Positions 45,070 to 57,172 of a DNA stretch of 64,000 bases are shown one piece after another; position 1 is the stretch's first letter, and each line of letters opens with the position of its first letter. Source of the DNA: Piezodorus guildinii (taxonomy: Eukaryota > Arthropoda > Insecta > Hemiptera > Pentatomidae); assembly GCA_023052935.1 (NCBI GenBank), contig CM041294.1, positions 103,696,116 to 103,760,115 of the forward strand, written 5' to 3'. The notes beneath the pieces are model-generated. The model did not search any database, had not been told where the DNA came from, and was given only the letters and a program-made list of their open reading frames with translations. The position numbers and the translations under genes are program-made.

Positions 45070-45626
45070 CTGATCCACAGGCTCCTTTAATTACAGTCCA
45101 CTCACTTTAAACCAGATCGCGCCATTTTGACCTTAACCACCCTACTCACACAACTTAATATTTTTATTTTAATGTCCCCTCTTATGCCCTCTGGGATTCT
45201 TTACCAAACCATATCCGCCATGCTGCTTCTCTATTCTCATTTAAATCTCAACTTTTCCAATACCTTCTGTTATCCCAAATAGACGATCAGCAATTTTGGT
45301 ATTTCAATGCTTATATATATGCTATATATGTAACATTGAATAAATAAAAAGAAATCTGATTTGCCTAAATATTAATTTTGTTTTTAAGATATTTATTTCC
45401 AGTTTTGTTTAGAAGAAAAATTCTGGAGATTATTTATTTCCTTTTTTTTATTCTTTAATTTTTGTTAAATCATTTTTGTTAATCATAAGCCCCCTTATTT
45501 CACCATTGCCAATAAGAATTAATTATGTTTCTTATGTCTTTTAGCCACACAAATGGTATATTTCAATTGCACATAAATGGTATGGACCCGAGAATAAATT
45601 TTTATTTCTATTGTATTCTATTCTAA
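45070..45626 (+). pseudogene. CR1-like LINE, C-terminus and 3' UTR with TTCTA-type tail
   Basis: The plus strand encodes STHFKPDRA-like text (about 45100) and, in another frame, ALWDSLPNHIRHAASLFSF with KSQLFQYLL (about 45196-45280). This is the common CR1-type C-terminus (WNSLPxxIRxAxSLxxFKxxL), followed by an ORF stop. The 3' UTR runs to a pentanucleotide tail, TTTCTATTGTATTCTATTCTAAAA, at about 45604-45627. A minus-strand relative with the same C-terminus and tail is at 63268-63989. CR1-type elements end in short tandem repeats rather than poly(A), so the tail supports the call. Confidence 0.7.
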
Positions 45627-46579
45627 AAATCTGTTGGTGAGAGGTCCAGAGAGTAGGACGGAATTAGTGAAGTTTAATATACAAGCTCCACCAGTTTTTG
45701 TGATGTCACACGTGAGACATTTGGCCGGTCGTTCACATGCAACTATTGGCTTCTTTCGATTGATCATTAATAGCTCCATTATTGCCAATTTCTAATATGG
45801 TAAATATAGATTAAAACCGAATGAAGCCTACCAAACAGTAATCATCATCTTTCTGTGATAAGTTGGAGACTTTGAAAAATGAGTAGGTTGCCCTTTGTCG
45901 ATCCACTCATTCCAAAACGACTACAGTTATTGCAAATAATCAAATTTTCATCTCAAGTGAAGATTCTGGGCTAAAAAGGGTCGTTTTTGTTTCGGCAAGG
46001 AGTGTAGAAACAGTACAAAATCAGATGGACATATGGCAAGCTCTGTTAATATACTGTTTATCTTTTATCATCGGTGAAGAATTTTTTCTATTAACCAGTA
46101 GTAATATAGTATTGCACCATATACAGTTTCGGGTAAAAACTTACTAGCGTGACGTGCTTTGGAAAAGAGGAAAAGAGACAGGCTTGAGAAGTCAGACAAA
46201 AAAACAATTTTAACTGCGTATCATTGCAGTATATTTAAAAATAATACTTTCTACATTATAAAAAAAAAATGTAACTAAGTATTAAAAAAAAAAGATGAAT
46301 GCCAAATCCAATTCATATGCACAGAGTGAAATGGTATTCCTGATCAGATATGCATGAAATGAAACGCGAATACCATTATCACCAAAAAAAGGACATCCAA
46401 TGACAGGATGATAAGACATGTCTGATGAAGATACGTGGGAGGTATTCATTTGTATGCTGGATGGCAGAGCTCTTAGCTACATTTCTCCATGTTAACCATT
46501 AAAACTCTTGAGTCTCTGGTACAAGAAAGTATAAGAATAATAATAAGCTGGCCTTTGTTTTATAGGTTTGTTGGTAAAT

Positions 46580-47600
46580 GGAACAAGACCATAGACCGTG
46601 AACCACCAACGAAAAATGCAACCTATTTTACCAAAATTTTTAGTATGTTTTATGTAAAGCATCTATCATGGTAAAGCAAACAATCCACGTCTGCCAACTT
46701 AAAATGAATATCACTCTTTTCTAAAGTAATAATGGTTACCATCATAAGAACAGCTCATCGTATGAGGATAATCGTTATAAAGTAAATCATCAAGTATTTA
46801 ATAAGCTTTTATTTGAGTGGTAAAGGATATTTGTATGTCTAATATTCAACGATATATATTTATTACAAAAAAAAAATTAAAAAAATGCGGAAAACGTGAT
46901 ATCAGTCTTTTCCAACATAATTATGGATGACATGATAGTAATATCATGGAAACGGCTCATCCTATGTGGATAATCGTTCTAAAGTAAATCATAAAGTATT
47001 TAATAAGCTTTAATTTGAGTCGTAAAAGATATTTATACGTCAAATATTCAATGGCATAGAGCTATTACAAAAAAAATTGCGGAAGACGTAATATTAGTCT
47101 TTTCTAACATAATTATGGTTACTATCATGAAACGGTTCATCCTATGAGGACAATCGTTATAAAGTAAATAATCAAGTATTTAATAAGCTTTCATTTGAGT
47201 GGTAAAAGATATTTGTATGTCTAATATTCAACAATATTGTGGTATTACAAAAAATCTCGTTTTTCTCAACAAAAAAAATTGTAATACCTTCATATCGTTG
47301 AATATAAGACATACAAATGTTTTTTACCACTCAAATGAAAACTTATACCATACTTCATGTTTTACTTCATAATGATCATCTTCATAGAATGAGCCGTTTC
47401 CATAATAGTAACCATAATTATGTTAAAAAAGAGTGATATTCACTTTTTAAATGGCAGCCATTTTGTAATTCACCCGTTTTAAATCTGTAGGCGTGAAGTT
47501 TTTGCTTTATTATGATAGATGCTTTACATAAAACATACTAAAGATTTTAGTAAAATATGTTGCATTTTTCGTTGCTGGCTCACGGACTATTACCATATTT
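46580..47600. repeat. Foldback element with internal tandem repeats
   Basis: Outer arms: GAACCACCAACGAAAAATGC (46599) with AGTATGTTTTATGTAAAGCA (46641), and the complement at 47505-47580 (TGCTTTACATAAAACATACT, GCATTTTTCGTTGCTGGCTC). Inside are three direct units marked by TAATAAGCTT at 46799, 47001 and 47181 (spacing 202 and 180 bp), and one inverted unit at 47270-47450. No open frame of note. Structure suggests a MITE-like or foldback transposon; no TSD was established. Confidence 0.75.
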
Positions 47601-48255
47601 TTTTTTTTTTTAATCTGAATTGAAATTAAAATACTTCTAAATTTATTACATTAATAATGATATGGGTAAATCACAACAAAGAAAACAGTAGAGAGACACG
47701 TTAAAAGCAGAAAACATATCCGATCACTAAGCACTTTCGAAAGGGTGTCATCCGAAGAGAAGGATTCTCGATGGCAGCTGAGTGGAACTAAAACCATCCA
47801 ACAAACATTACCTACTTCCTTAATGGCCTTCCACGACTGAAACCCAGCCTTAGCTTTGATATTTCTTCAATAAACAGCTATCGAAAAATTCGGTTCCCTC
47901 AGTTACCTTTAAAAAAAAACAAAAAAAACATACTCTTGGTGAAATAATTTTAAAACCAGTTCCTTAAACACAAAATTTAACCTTTTACATTTATAATCAA
48001 GATAAGTGAGCGTTCCATCAATTATCAGTTTAAATTTATGCCGATAACTTAATAATATATTTAAGTTAATAGTTTTAAAGAACATTTATGGCTGTAAATT
48101 TCGCGTCCAATGCCTATGACTCCATCCCGACAAACGCCTAACATGGAATTCTCGCTCAACACTGAAACGACAAAAAACTGCTCAACGTTGTCGGCTACTT
48201 CAACAATGACCTGACAAACCCTTAAATCATCCACATAATTAAAAATGTGGTAAGC
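47601..48255. other. No gene seen
   Basis: AT-rich. A 70-codon minus frame at 48061-48273 runs into the start of the next R copy and has no motif. Confidence 0.5.
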
Positions 48256-49080
48256 GCAACACACGATTTTCACTTACTTCCGTTGTTAAAATCAATTTAA
48301 GAATTTTTAAATAAATTTAAAGATAAAAAAATAAATTGTTAAAGAATTAAATAAATTTAATTTCAATAGAAACATATATTATATTAAATAATTTATTATA
48401 TTATTATATACAACAATCGGTTACTTTCATCGGCTTTTCATCACCTCCCATTAACATTTACAATTCTCTGTATTAGATCATATTTTTTATAAAATCTTTA
48501 GTTATCTAACAGTATAATATACATCTTTATTACTATTTTTCTGTCCAAGAACAACAAAATTGCATAACAAAATATTTTTGAACCCTTCTTTAGTTATCAA
48601 TATCGCTCAAGTTGCATATTTAGCAATAATTTATCAATGCTAATAAGATGATGTGCCTAATTTTTTTTTTAATCTAAATTTAAGGTACTTTAGAAGAAGA
48701 TAAGTTAAAATAATTTTTGAGCCCTGTCAGACAATTTCAAACAGAATTAAACTTACATCATATTAAAACCGAATAAAATTTACATCCATATAGCGAGTTT
48801 TTTCGTAATCGTTAGAGCGGTTTTGGAGAAAATCGTAAAAAGGTCCTAAATGCATTTTAGAATTTGGCTCTTCTGGTTATCTGATTTTGATGAAAACGTT
48901 GTTATAAAATCTCGGATGTATAGTAGTCTTGAATATGAAATTTCAGTTTCGTACGGCTTTTAGTTTTTGCGCTAGACTAACGGACACACAGACCTATTTG
49001 CGGAGCTTGGTCTTTTGGACTCAGGGGACCCTAAAACGTGTATTTCAGGTTAAATTAATATATATTTCATAATAGATAAA
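48256..49080 (+). repeat. Dispersed family R, copy 3
   Basis: Opens ACACACGATTTTCACTTACT. GTTGTTAAAATCAATTTAAG, TCGGCTTTTCATCACCTCCC, GCCCTGTCAGACAATTTCAA, GAGAAAATCGTAAAAAGGTC (about 48828), TTCAGTTTCGTACGGC and TTTTGGACTCAGGGGACCCT follow in order. It ends in AACGTGTATTTCAGG near 49050. Confidence 0.82.
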
Positions 49081-51925
49081 TGAAAGTAAAAAAGGCTTAT
49101 CTACGTGACTCTCAAGTAATGTCGATATAAAATTACGGACTATAGCCGTAAGGCTCTACTGTACACTCCATGAATGGTCTTAGGCTAAGTACATATATTT
49201 TTTTCGTGCTGTTTCTAGGCCAACGGCCCTGCATTGAGGTGATTATTCCTTCATCACACTCAGTCGAAGGCTCTCCTAAATCATCGAATTTTTCTCGTAT
49301 CCAATCCTTATAATCGAAAATCCATCGTAAAATTCTCAACACTCCCTACATGGTCACAAACAAACCCATCCATAATGACATTAATCTTCCATATGCTACT
49401 CATTTGGCACGAACCAGATACCTCCTCCTTTCATGAAAAACTCTATTCCCACTCTTTCTCATTAGTTTCAATCGTTTCTTCCTTATCAATATCTGATAAT
49501 TTTTCCGAGGCGTCTGAAAAGAAGATGAAAACAGAAGGTATCGTCTAGTTCAGAAATTTTTGGAGTGCTCCCTATGCGTGGTTTCTCTAAATATGTATCC
49601 ATGTCTTATCATGTTTATATTCACATTTACCTAATGTATTATTGGCACAGTTGTGAACTGTAATGAATATATGTTACAACAAAAAATTAAGTGAATGTTT
49701 TGTTCAGATATTTACCGTCTTGTTCATTATAAAATAAATATGATAATGATCAGTGGAATGAATGAACATGGACTTTCGTGCATTCCAATCTGTGAGCACG
49801 GTCAGAATTTATGAAGCGTAGATTTTGTCTAAGGGAAGGCCATTCCAAATTCCTAAACCTCCCCGTTCATTGTTTGTCGCCGGGAACTAGGCCCTAGGGA
49901 ATTCGAAGTCCAGAACTTGGCGTTGCTTGCAATTATCATCAGGTTTTTCACCAAGGTTTATGCCAATAATATTCCTTGACAATAATGTTTTTCTTACCTG
50001 AAATAAAACTTAGATGGGAATAATAAAAAAATGGTAAAAAAAAAAAAAAAATTATATGGATATTTTAGATAGATAAGTCAGTAGTTAAGAAAAAACTTTC
50101 AAGAACTCAAACAAGCTGCAGAAAGTAATGAAAAACGGAATTCAACGTAGAGAACTTAATGGCACTATGACAAGAAGAAGTAAGGAAAAAAAATTGACTA
50201 TAATCCCAGTATTATTCTACGAATTATAAGGAAAGGGTGTTTTTTTTTTTTTTTTTGTTTTGTTTTTTGTATTTTTTTTAATTCAAATCAAATTAAATTA
50301 ATATATGGTTATAAGTAAAACTTTCAAAATTAGTTGATGAATAATTTAAGAATATTTTCGTTAGACATTTATACCTAAAATTGTAAACAACTTATGCAAA
50401 GAGCTAACCTATTTTTTAACCATGCGAAATTCTGAGCATTAACTCGGGTTAATATTTAAAATTTATAATTAAAAATTTATTAAAGTTATGATTAAAATTT
50501 TGGGCTGTAGATAATCTAAAAGACAAACCAAACTTAATATTTAACAGCACAAAAAGCAGTTATATATATATATATATATATTTTTATTTTTTTTATAATA
50601 TAAAACGAATACTGGAGGGATGATAAAGGACTTTTTTTTCACCTCCTCCAACAGTAATAAATGTTTAGCCAATTAGGGAAGTGCTTCTAAAGAACCTTTT
50701 AGTTTGAAACCAAATACAATTAGCTCTGTAACAAACAGTTTCTGAGGTGAGGTATTTTCAATTTTACATTGGACAATAAAATTCAATTTAAACTTTCCAA
50801 AAATTTAAGATCAGTAAGAGATTTAAACATGAATTAAACTATGAATATTGAGCTAATGATGAGAACTATGATCACGGTCATATTGGATGTGTATTTGAAT
50901 TAAAAAAAAGGTTCTGACAATGGTAGTCAGTTTACAGCAGGTTGAAAACGGACATGTTAACCGATCAATTGGTATCTTTAATTATTTATTATATACATAT
51001 ATAATATTATTATATAAAATTTGTTTTTGTTAGAATCTGTGAAAGGTAAAACCTCTAAATAACATTATAATTACATAATAGCTTACAGAATACAATCATA
51101 AAGCAAAGAAAATAATGAAAACTTTTTCTACGAAAAATAATTCAACGTTCAAAAATGTTTACGATCGCAATAGTTTCCCTTATTATATATTTCATATAAA
51201 AGTATATGACAGTAAAAATTATTTTAGAAAAAAATCTAACTGAAAGAATATGGTGCGGTTAGCAAATTTTTTTACAGATGTATGTATATATATATATAGA
51301 TAGCTGTTTACTTTTTTTCCTCGTAAAACATTACACGATATGCAAATCTGATTGGATTCATAAGGACAAAGAATAGCAGGAGTTTCAGACATTCGTTGAA
51401 GAAATAATGGAATAAAACACGGATGAAAAGTTAATGGAAAAAACGATTCGACCCAGAGGTAGAGATAACAAAACCTGCTAATGACCTCAAGTGACAGACA
51501 ACACTACTGTTTACCATACACCTTGTATCCATTGATGGGGAACACGGGCTGATTGAGTGGAGCTGACATAGGAAATATAGGGCCGTCAATTCCCATATCC
51601 TCAATTCCTCAAGCCCTGCGACGTTCCTATAAAACAAATAGAGGCCTTCTCCTGCCCTGTCCAATTTTTCATCTTATCGCATAATTTTTGCAACAAGAGG
51701 GAGAGTTCTTCATGTATCATCTCTATCCCTAAAAATCAAGAAACAATTTTTCTTCCTAGGAACCGGAATATTACTTTAGTCCACGTAATACTTGGTAAAA
51801 ATCCTTCGAGTCGTCGCTGTAAAACATGTAATTAAAGATAAAAAATTGTACACGTATTAATCAAGAAACACTTAAAAAGTAAAAAATAAAATATAATATA
51901 AAAAAAATGGTTAAAATGAAAACAT
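49081..51925. other. No supported gene; fragment of R end at 51140-51220
   Basis: AT-rich. A minus frame at 49133-49342 (69 codons) is acidic/aromatic and continues an open-looking region leftward in other frames, but no family is recognised. GATCGCAATAGTTTCCCTTA (51163) matches the 3' end of R. Frames at 51431-51664 (minus) have no motif. Confidence 0.4.
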
Positions 51926-51929
51926 TAGG

Positions 51930-52205
51930 TATGAAAAAAAGTTAAAAACTCAGTAGCCAAACAATAAGGAAAGATAGCGGAGCCACTGGATGCAATAAGG
52001 CACGTCAAGAAGATGAAATGGCAATGAACTGGGCATCTAATAAGAAAAACAGGGCCAAGAAATGGACTGAGTGGAGATATGAAAAGGAACCCAGGGAGAC
52101 AAGATGAGTACAAGAAGGTAGGAAGAATACAGTAGCCACGTAAAGACAAGGACAGAAAATCTAACATGAAGATGGCGAACTCTTCAGTCAAAGTAAGGCT
52201 TGTCA
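51930..52205 (+). pseudogene. RTE-like LINE C-terminal tail
   Basis: Plus-strand text HVKKMKWQ, stop, TGHLIRKTGPRNGL (about 52002-52075) fits the pattern (K/R)WxWAGHxxRxxxxRW seen at the C-terminus of RTE/R1-type proteins; the stop is a Trp codon changed to TGA. Further text, NPGRQDEYKKVGRIQ, is consistent with the following GRP-rich stretch. A (TA)n tract at 52242-52310 follows directly, which could be a microsatellite tail. The minus-strand frame over the same DNA is its shadow. Confidence 0.5.
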
Positions 52206-52235
52206 CCGTTGAAGACTTTAATCTCTTAAGGTAAG

Positions 52236-52241
<6 letters not shown>

Positions 52242-52307
<66 letters not shown>

Positions 52308-52310
52308 GTA
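52242..52310. repeat. (TA)n microsatellite
   Basis: About 60 bp of TA, then TGTATATG. Confidence 0.95.
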
Positions 52311-52469
52311 AGTTGGCTTTAACAGATTTTATTATATCACAAGAATAATTAAATTACAAGTAAATAACCCTTAACTATACAACACAAACTCTTTAAACAC
52401 AACAATTGAACATATGTTTTTACACAAATAATTAAGATAATTATTTACATCTCGCCCTCTGCAGTCAGT

Positions 52470-52870
52470 TTCTCACTAAGATAAAGTCACAACTTGCTGC
52501 CGTGAAACAAATTTGATACCATTGTCCTTTTTCTACAATCAAGTTCGTATATTGACGATGAAATCCTCTTTAAAATCTTGAATGGGTCCACTCTAACTCT
52601 ATCCAACTTTCTTCTATTCATTTTATTTCCGTTCTCCATATAGACTAGGTCACCTATTTTGAATTCGCAATGTCTTCTGTTTTATCAATCCTTGTTTTAT
52701 CCATCTCAAAGTTCTTTCTGGAATTTAACTGCGCTTCCAGCCTATCTCTTACTAAATCCCTTTTCTCGATAGAACTAAGGGGACAAATGGTTGATTCTTT
52801 TCCGAAGAGCAAATATGCCTTGTTCTATTGTATTCCGCGACACACTCCTCAGCATTATTTTACGATATTT
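52470..52870 (-). pseudogene. Gypsy-type LTR retrotransposon integrase, C-terminal remnant
   Basis: Minus strand. An EYNRTRH-like block (about 52843-52823) and YLLFGKE (about 52822-52800) correspond to the end of the integrase core. RDRLEA lies at about 52755, and GDLVYMENG-like and RKLDRVRVDPFKIL (about 52608-52566) form the C-terminal DNA-binding part. ELDC and NLFHGSKL (about 52540-52500) resemble the conserved closing V-F-H-x-S-x-L. Frames shift at least twice and a stop replaces the residue after SKL. No LTRs, protease, RT or env were seen nearby, so this is an isolated relic. Confidence 0.65.
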
Positions 52871-54395
52871 ATCTCATTTTAAATATTTTTTTCCCAATAT
52901 GGATATAATTTTTCGGAGAAAATAAGAAACATTTATACTTCTATTTATATATATTTTTTTTATTTTAAACGCCGATTTATTTTAAAATCAGTTCAATAAT
53001 TCAATTTCGATGACTTTTTTCTTTCCACTTCACTTTCGCCAACTGACACTAATCATCCCTCTCTCTTTCTTCTACGTTCTTCTTATCTTCGCCTCTAAGA
53101 AGACAGTAGTTTTCAATTCAGCCCATAATACAGTTTTGTTCTCGATATCTTGAGTAGCGATCTGTAACTATTCCATATGTGTTTTTTTTTCCACATACCA
53201 TCCATATTTTAATTTCTTACTTTTGATTTTCGTTCTGTTATTACATGGTCGTCGAATGCTTTAATGTTTGCTTGTTACTGTGATTTCTTCAACGTTTTTG
53301 TAAATTTCTTCATCACAGCAAAAGTAGATAAAGTTTTTCCTAGGATCTTTTTGAAGGTATTTCGTTTTTCATATTCTTCATTGTTATTTTTTTATTGATT
53401 TTTTTTTTTTATCCCAGTTTCTGAGAAGAATCAGACAATCAGTAGAATAGAGTGCCTGGAGTACATGAGAGTATTTATTCATTATTTATTCTATTGTATT
53501 TTTTATTTTCCCTAAAATCCCTCCGTATATTAATTGAATCTGATTAGTTCTATATAAAATATTTTCAAACTGGTTGAACATTAATTACTTTATAATTATT
53601 TAATGCTGGTAAATGTATTAATATTATGAATAAAATAAGTTAATTATATTAAATAAAAGCTTAGGAAGGGGTGCTGCTGGGCACTTTTATTCCTCACACT
53701 GCTCATGCTTCTATAGCACTTTTGCTTGTTGTCACTTATTTCTTTTTCCAGGCGCGAATAACAAATATGAAGATTAGAAAAAAATAAATAATAGAAAAAA
53801 AGTTAAGTATATAAACCAAAACGGATAAAAATAAATTAGAAACACTTACAATATCGGATATTGCTCCCGGTGAACCAATATTCTGGAAAATTGAACGGGC
53901 AGCCATAACAGTTAGGATGTCAATGCTCAACCTATTTCTATCAGCTTAGTTTGAGTATGGCCCGTGCCTATACTTCACTATCTAGATGCAAGATTGGATA
54001 ACAAATTTCTTTTGGAATACATGAAATTGGTTATATGTTATTAAAAAAAAAAATTCAACTAAGGTTTGAAACAAAAGTATTCTTTGAATAATACACAAAG
54101 GTTTGGTTTAGTAAAGTGCGTGCATAGTTCATTACGTTCTTCTCTTCTCAAATATTTTATATATTTATATTTACAACTGTATTCAGTAATACTTCAAGTA
54201 AATAAGAACATAGGTACATTGACTAGAAACAAATGTAGAGCAAATATACAACAACATTAGGATTCCAAGAAAAGAATTTTAAAACATTTATTTTATTTTC
54301 TATTGTCTATTTCAGCTTGATATGTTAAATAATATTATTTATGATGCCAAAAAAAATATATACTGAATAGTATTGTATTTCTGACTTTTTTTTCG
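52871..54395. other. No gene seen
   Basis: T-rich AT-rich sequence. Frames at 53736-53930 (minus) and 54066-54260 (plus) are hydrophobic or low complexity, without motif. Confidence 0.5.
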
Positions 54396-54556
54396 AACAA
54401 TATATTTTCAAACATTTTTTAATATTAATGTAACAACGAAAATAGTAAAGGGAAGTATTGCGATTGTGAACATTTTCTAATTCCAGTTTTTAACGGAAAT
54501 ACACGTTTTAGGGTCTCCTGAGTCCATATAACCAAGTCCCATAAAAAGATCTATGT
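54396..54556 (-). repeat. Dispersed family R, 3' end, split from the rest by a LINE
   Basis: The minus strand reads GGACTCAGGAGACCCTAAAA, CGTGTATTTCCGTTAAAAAC and CGCAATACTTCCCTTTACTA, the R 3' end seen at 61115-61210. The rest of this copy resumes at 56136. AAAAAGATCTATGT (54543-54556) is duplicated at 56136-56149. Confidence 0.75.
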
Positions 54557-56135
54557 ACCAATGCTGTTTGTAGACGATCTGGCAATCTTTTGTTGATCCA
54601 AAGATTTGCTATAAATAAAAGATAAGCTACAAACTTCATTAAATCGATTAAACGAGTGGTCACAAAACTCTGGACTGAAGTTTTCGAAAGCTAAAACAAA
54701 ATGTTTGTATTTCAGTAGAAGAAGAAATCTCCCCGACCTACCAGACCTCCTACTTAACAACGTTCCTTTACCCTACGTAAATAGTTGTAGATTCTTGGGA
54801 TTGGAATTTGATAGACGTCTTACCTGGGAAAATCACATAAAATCCTTGAAAGAAAAATGTGAAAAAAACTTAATATACTTAAAGTCTTAACTGGAACAAG
54901 TTGAGATGCAGATCGCATCACTATACTCAAGATATACTCATCAATAATATGTACAAAGATGGAGTATGGCTTCTTTGTCTTTGGCTCGGCAAAAAGGGAC
55001 AATCTGGCTAAACTCGATGAAGTACACCATGCAGGCATACGAATTGTTACAGGAGCTTTCATGACCAGCCCTTCTCTAAGTCTTTGTGCAGAATTTGGCT
55101 TACCACCACTATCACACCGACGCGATAAATTGGCCATAAACTATATCATAAAATTAATCACACAAGCTACTCACCCTGCTCACGTATACATCTTTAAATC
55201 CAAATATTCGGCGAAATTTCAACTAGAGACCAACCCAACCTTACCATTAGCAGAAAGAATGCCGTCCGTTGTTAACGAGTTCAAATTAATCCATATAATT
55301 TCAATAGAAAACAAAACACCACCATGAACATTTCTGAAACCCCATGTATATCTTGAGTTTTGGCTAAATATAGTTGTGGCGGTATCACCACATAAATAAC
55401 ATTGATAATGAATTATATCTTTATTACAACCCACATTTACATTGTTTTAAACACACAGGTATTTTTTGTAACACAAAACACGTGAAGGTTACGGTGATAC
55501 CGCCACATAGAAAACAAAATTCCAAATTAATATATTATAAAGACCGCTTTGAGAAGATAATCAGCTCATTGCCCAGCCACAAATTAATTTTCACGGATGG
55601 TTCTAAATCAGGCTCATCCAGTGGTTCAGCTTTCGTTGCATCAGAATGCACATACAAGTCGAAACTACATCAATATTGTTCCGTCTATACTGCTGAAGTG
55701 AATGCGATCGCAATGGCCCTTGATTATTCCAGAACACTCCCAAAAGCGCTCTAAAAGCACTAGAGAATATGCATTCCGGTCATCCAGGAATTTTAAGAAT
55801 ACTGGAATTAAACAAAGTAATGGCTGAAAATGGGAAAAGAATTACTTATGTGTGGATACCAGGTCACATGGAGACAAGAGGAAATTAAATGGCAGATAAG
55901 GCTGCCAAATAGGCTCTCATTCTCCCTGGTCGTGGTAGAGCACTGCTCACACCTTCAGAGCTAGCACGCCCTCTAATAGAAAATGTATGGAAGAAATGGG
56001 ATGGAGCATGGAAAAACAGTTATCCAAGCAAACTAAAAATCATTAAGAAAGAAGTAAAGTATTGGAAAACCTCAAGTCGCAGCAACCGCAGGGAGGAGGA
56101 GGTCTTGGCCCGCCTGAAAATAGGGCACACAAACC
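54557..56135 (+). pseudogene. I-type LINE fragment: RT end and RNase H
   Basis: Begins inside RT at motif C (LFVDDLAIF, 54564), then GLKFSKAKTKCLYFSRRR, CRFLGLEFDRRLTWENHI (open 54705-54890), and in the next frame YGFFVFGSAKRDNLAKLDEV with GIRIVTGAFMTSPSLSL (open 54959-55327). An RNase H domain follows: FTDGSKSGSSSGSAFV (catalytic Asp), YTAEVNAIAMAL (catalytic Glu) and, after a break near 55752, YVWIPGHMETRGN-stop-MADKAAK. The C-terminal SRSNRREEEVLARLKIGHT ends abruptly at the repeat boundary. RNase H in a LINE ORF2 marks I-type clades. The block matches the tail at 16760-17044. It lies between 14-bp duplicates (54543-54556 and 56136-56149) and lacks its native 3' end. Confidence 0.85.
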
Positions 56136-56591
56136 AAAAAGATCTATGTGTCCGTGTATCCTTCTTTGTGTGTATGTGGTAAGTCTTGCGTCAAAACGAT
56201 ATGTAGTATAAATCTGAAATTTCATATTCCTGAGAAGTTACAGCAACTGTTCCGTCAAAATTGGCCGAGGTGAAGAGCCACTTTATACCTTGCATTTTGC
56301 ACCTTTTTACAAATGTTTTAAAAAAAAGGCTCCAACGATTTTGATTAAATCTCGCTTTATCGATGTAAAATTTAATGGGCTTAAATCTAATATCATGTAG
56401 GTTTTATTCGGATTGAAATAGTCTGACAGGGCTTAAATGCCTATAGTTTAAATTTTCTTGCTCTAAATCACCTTTCATTTTGAAAATTTCATAAAATTAA
56501 CCATATCATCTGATTAGCATTGCTAAAAACACAAGTTAAACGAATTTAATTACTAACTAAAGGAGAAAAGAGCAAAAAATATATTTTATGC

Positions 56592-56625
<34 letters not shown>

Positions 56626-57172
56626 AAACACTGTAACATAGATGTATAATATACTGTTGAAAAAATAAAGAATTTAGAACAAATATTATCTTTTACAAAA
56701 AATGGTAGGGAAGCCCGTGGCTGAGTGGCTATCGCGCTAGCCTCTCATGCTATAGGTTGTGAGTTCGAATCCCAGTCCGGACTTTTATAAGGATTTAATT
56801 AAATGAGGATTCACTTTCAGCCTCTCCCCCGGGTATGTGAGACCCGTCAGCCAAATGGTGGCCACTCACAATATTAGGTGTCGGGAGTGATAACCCTACC
56901 CTAAAAATTGCATCGAGAAACGTGTGTGTAATCTCCCGGGATATTACACCACGAGGCCCAGGGCCTACACGGCCTGTCGCAGCCACTGGAAGAAGAACAA
57001 AAGCCAATATAACAAACTGTAATAATATAATTGATTATTTTATAAAACACGTTTTTTTTCATTGAAACTTAACTTAATTGTTTCTTTAATAATTTATTTT
57101 CATCTCTAATTGTATTTAAAAATTTTAAATTGATTTTATCAACGGAGGCAAGTGAAAGTTGTGTATTGCGCG
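56136..57172 (-). repeat. Dispersed family R, minus copy, interrupted by SINE
   Basis: Landmarks run in reverse: TGTGTATGTGGTAAGTC, TGAAATTTCATATTCC, TTGCATTTTGCACCTTTTTA, CTTTATCGATGTAAAATTTA, AATATCATGTAGGTTTTATT, GTCTGACAGGGCTTAAATG and ATGTATAATATACTGTTG. Then comes the SINE (56705-57003), and then TTTAAATTGATTTTATCAAC, GGCAAGTGAAAGTTGTGTAT to 57172. A T-run of 24 lies at 56596-56620. Confidence 0.8.
56705..57003 (+). repeat. S1-family SINE inserted in R
   Basis: Well-preserved copy: GCCCGTGGCTGAGTGGCTAT (A box), GAGTTCGAATCCCAGTCC (B box), CCTCTCCCCCGGGTATGTGA and GCCTACACGGCCTGTCGCAG. It is close in length and sequence to 12757. Insertion into R dates it later than that R copy. Confidence 0.88.

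Noticed and set aside
46720..47450. CRISPR array
   Set aside because: Units are 160-200 bp, AT-rich and partly inverted; no short regular repeats or spacers, and the genome is eukaryotic.
51925..52206. 93-codon minus-strand hydrophobic frame
   Set aside because: Shadow of the plus-strand LINE tail, which has family-like text.
54820..55137. 105-codon minus-strand frame
   Set aside because: Antisense of the I-type LINE coding sequence.
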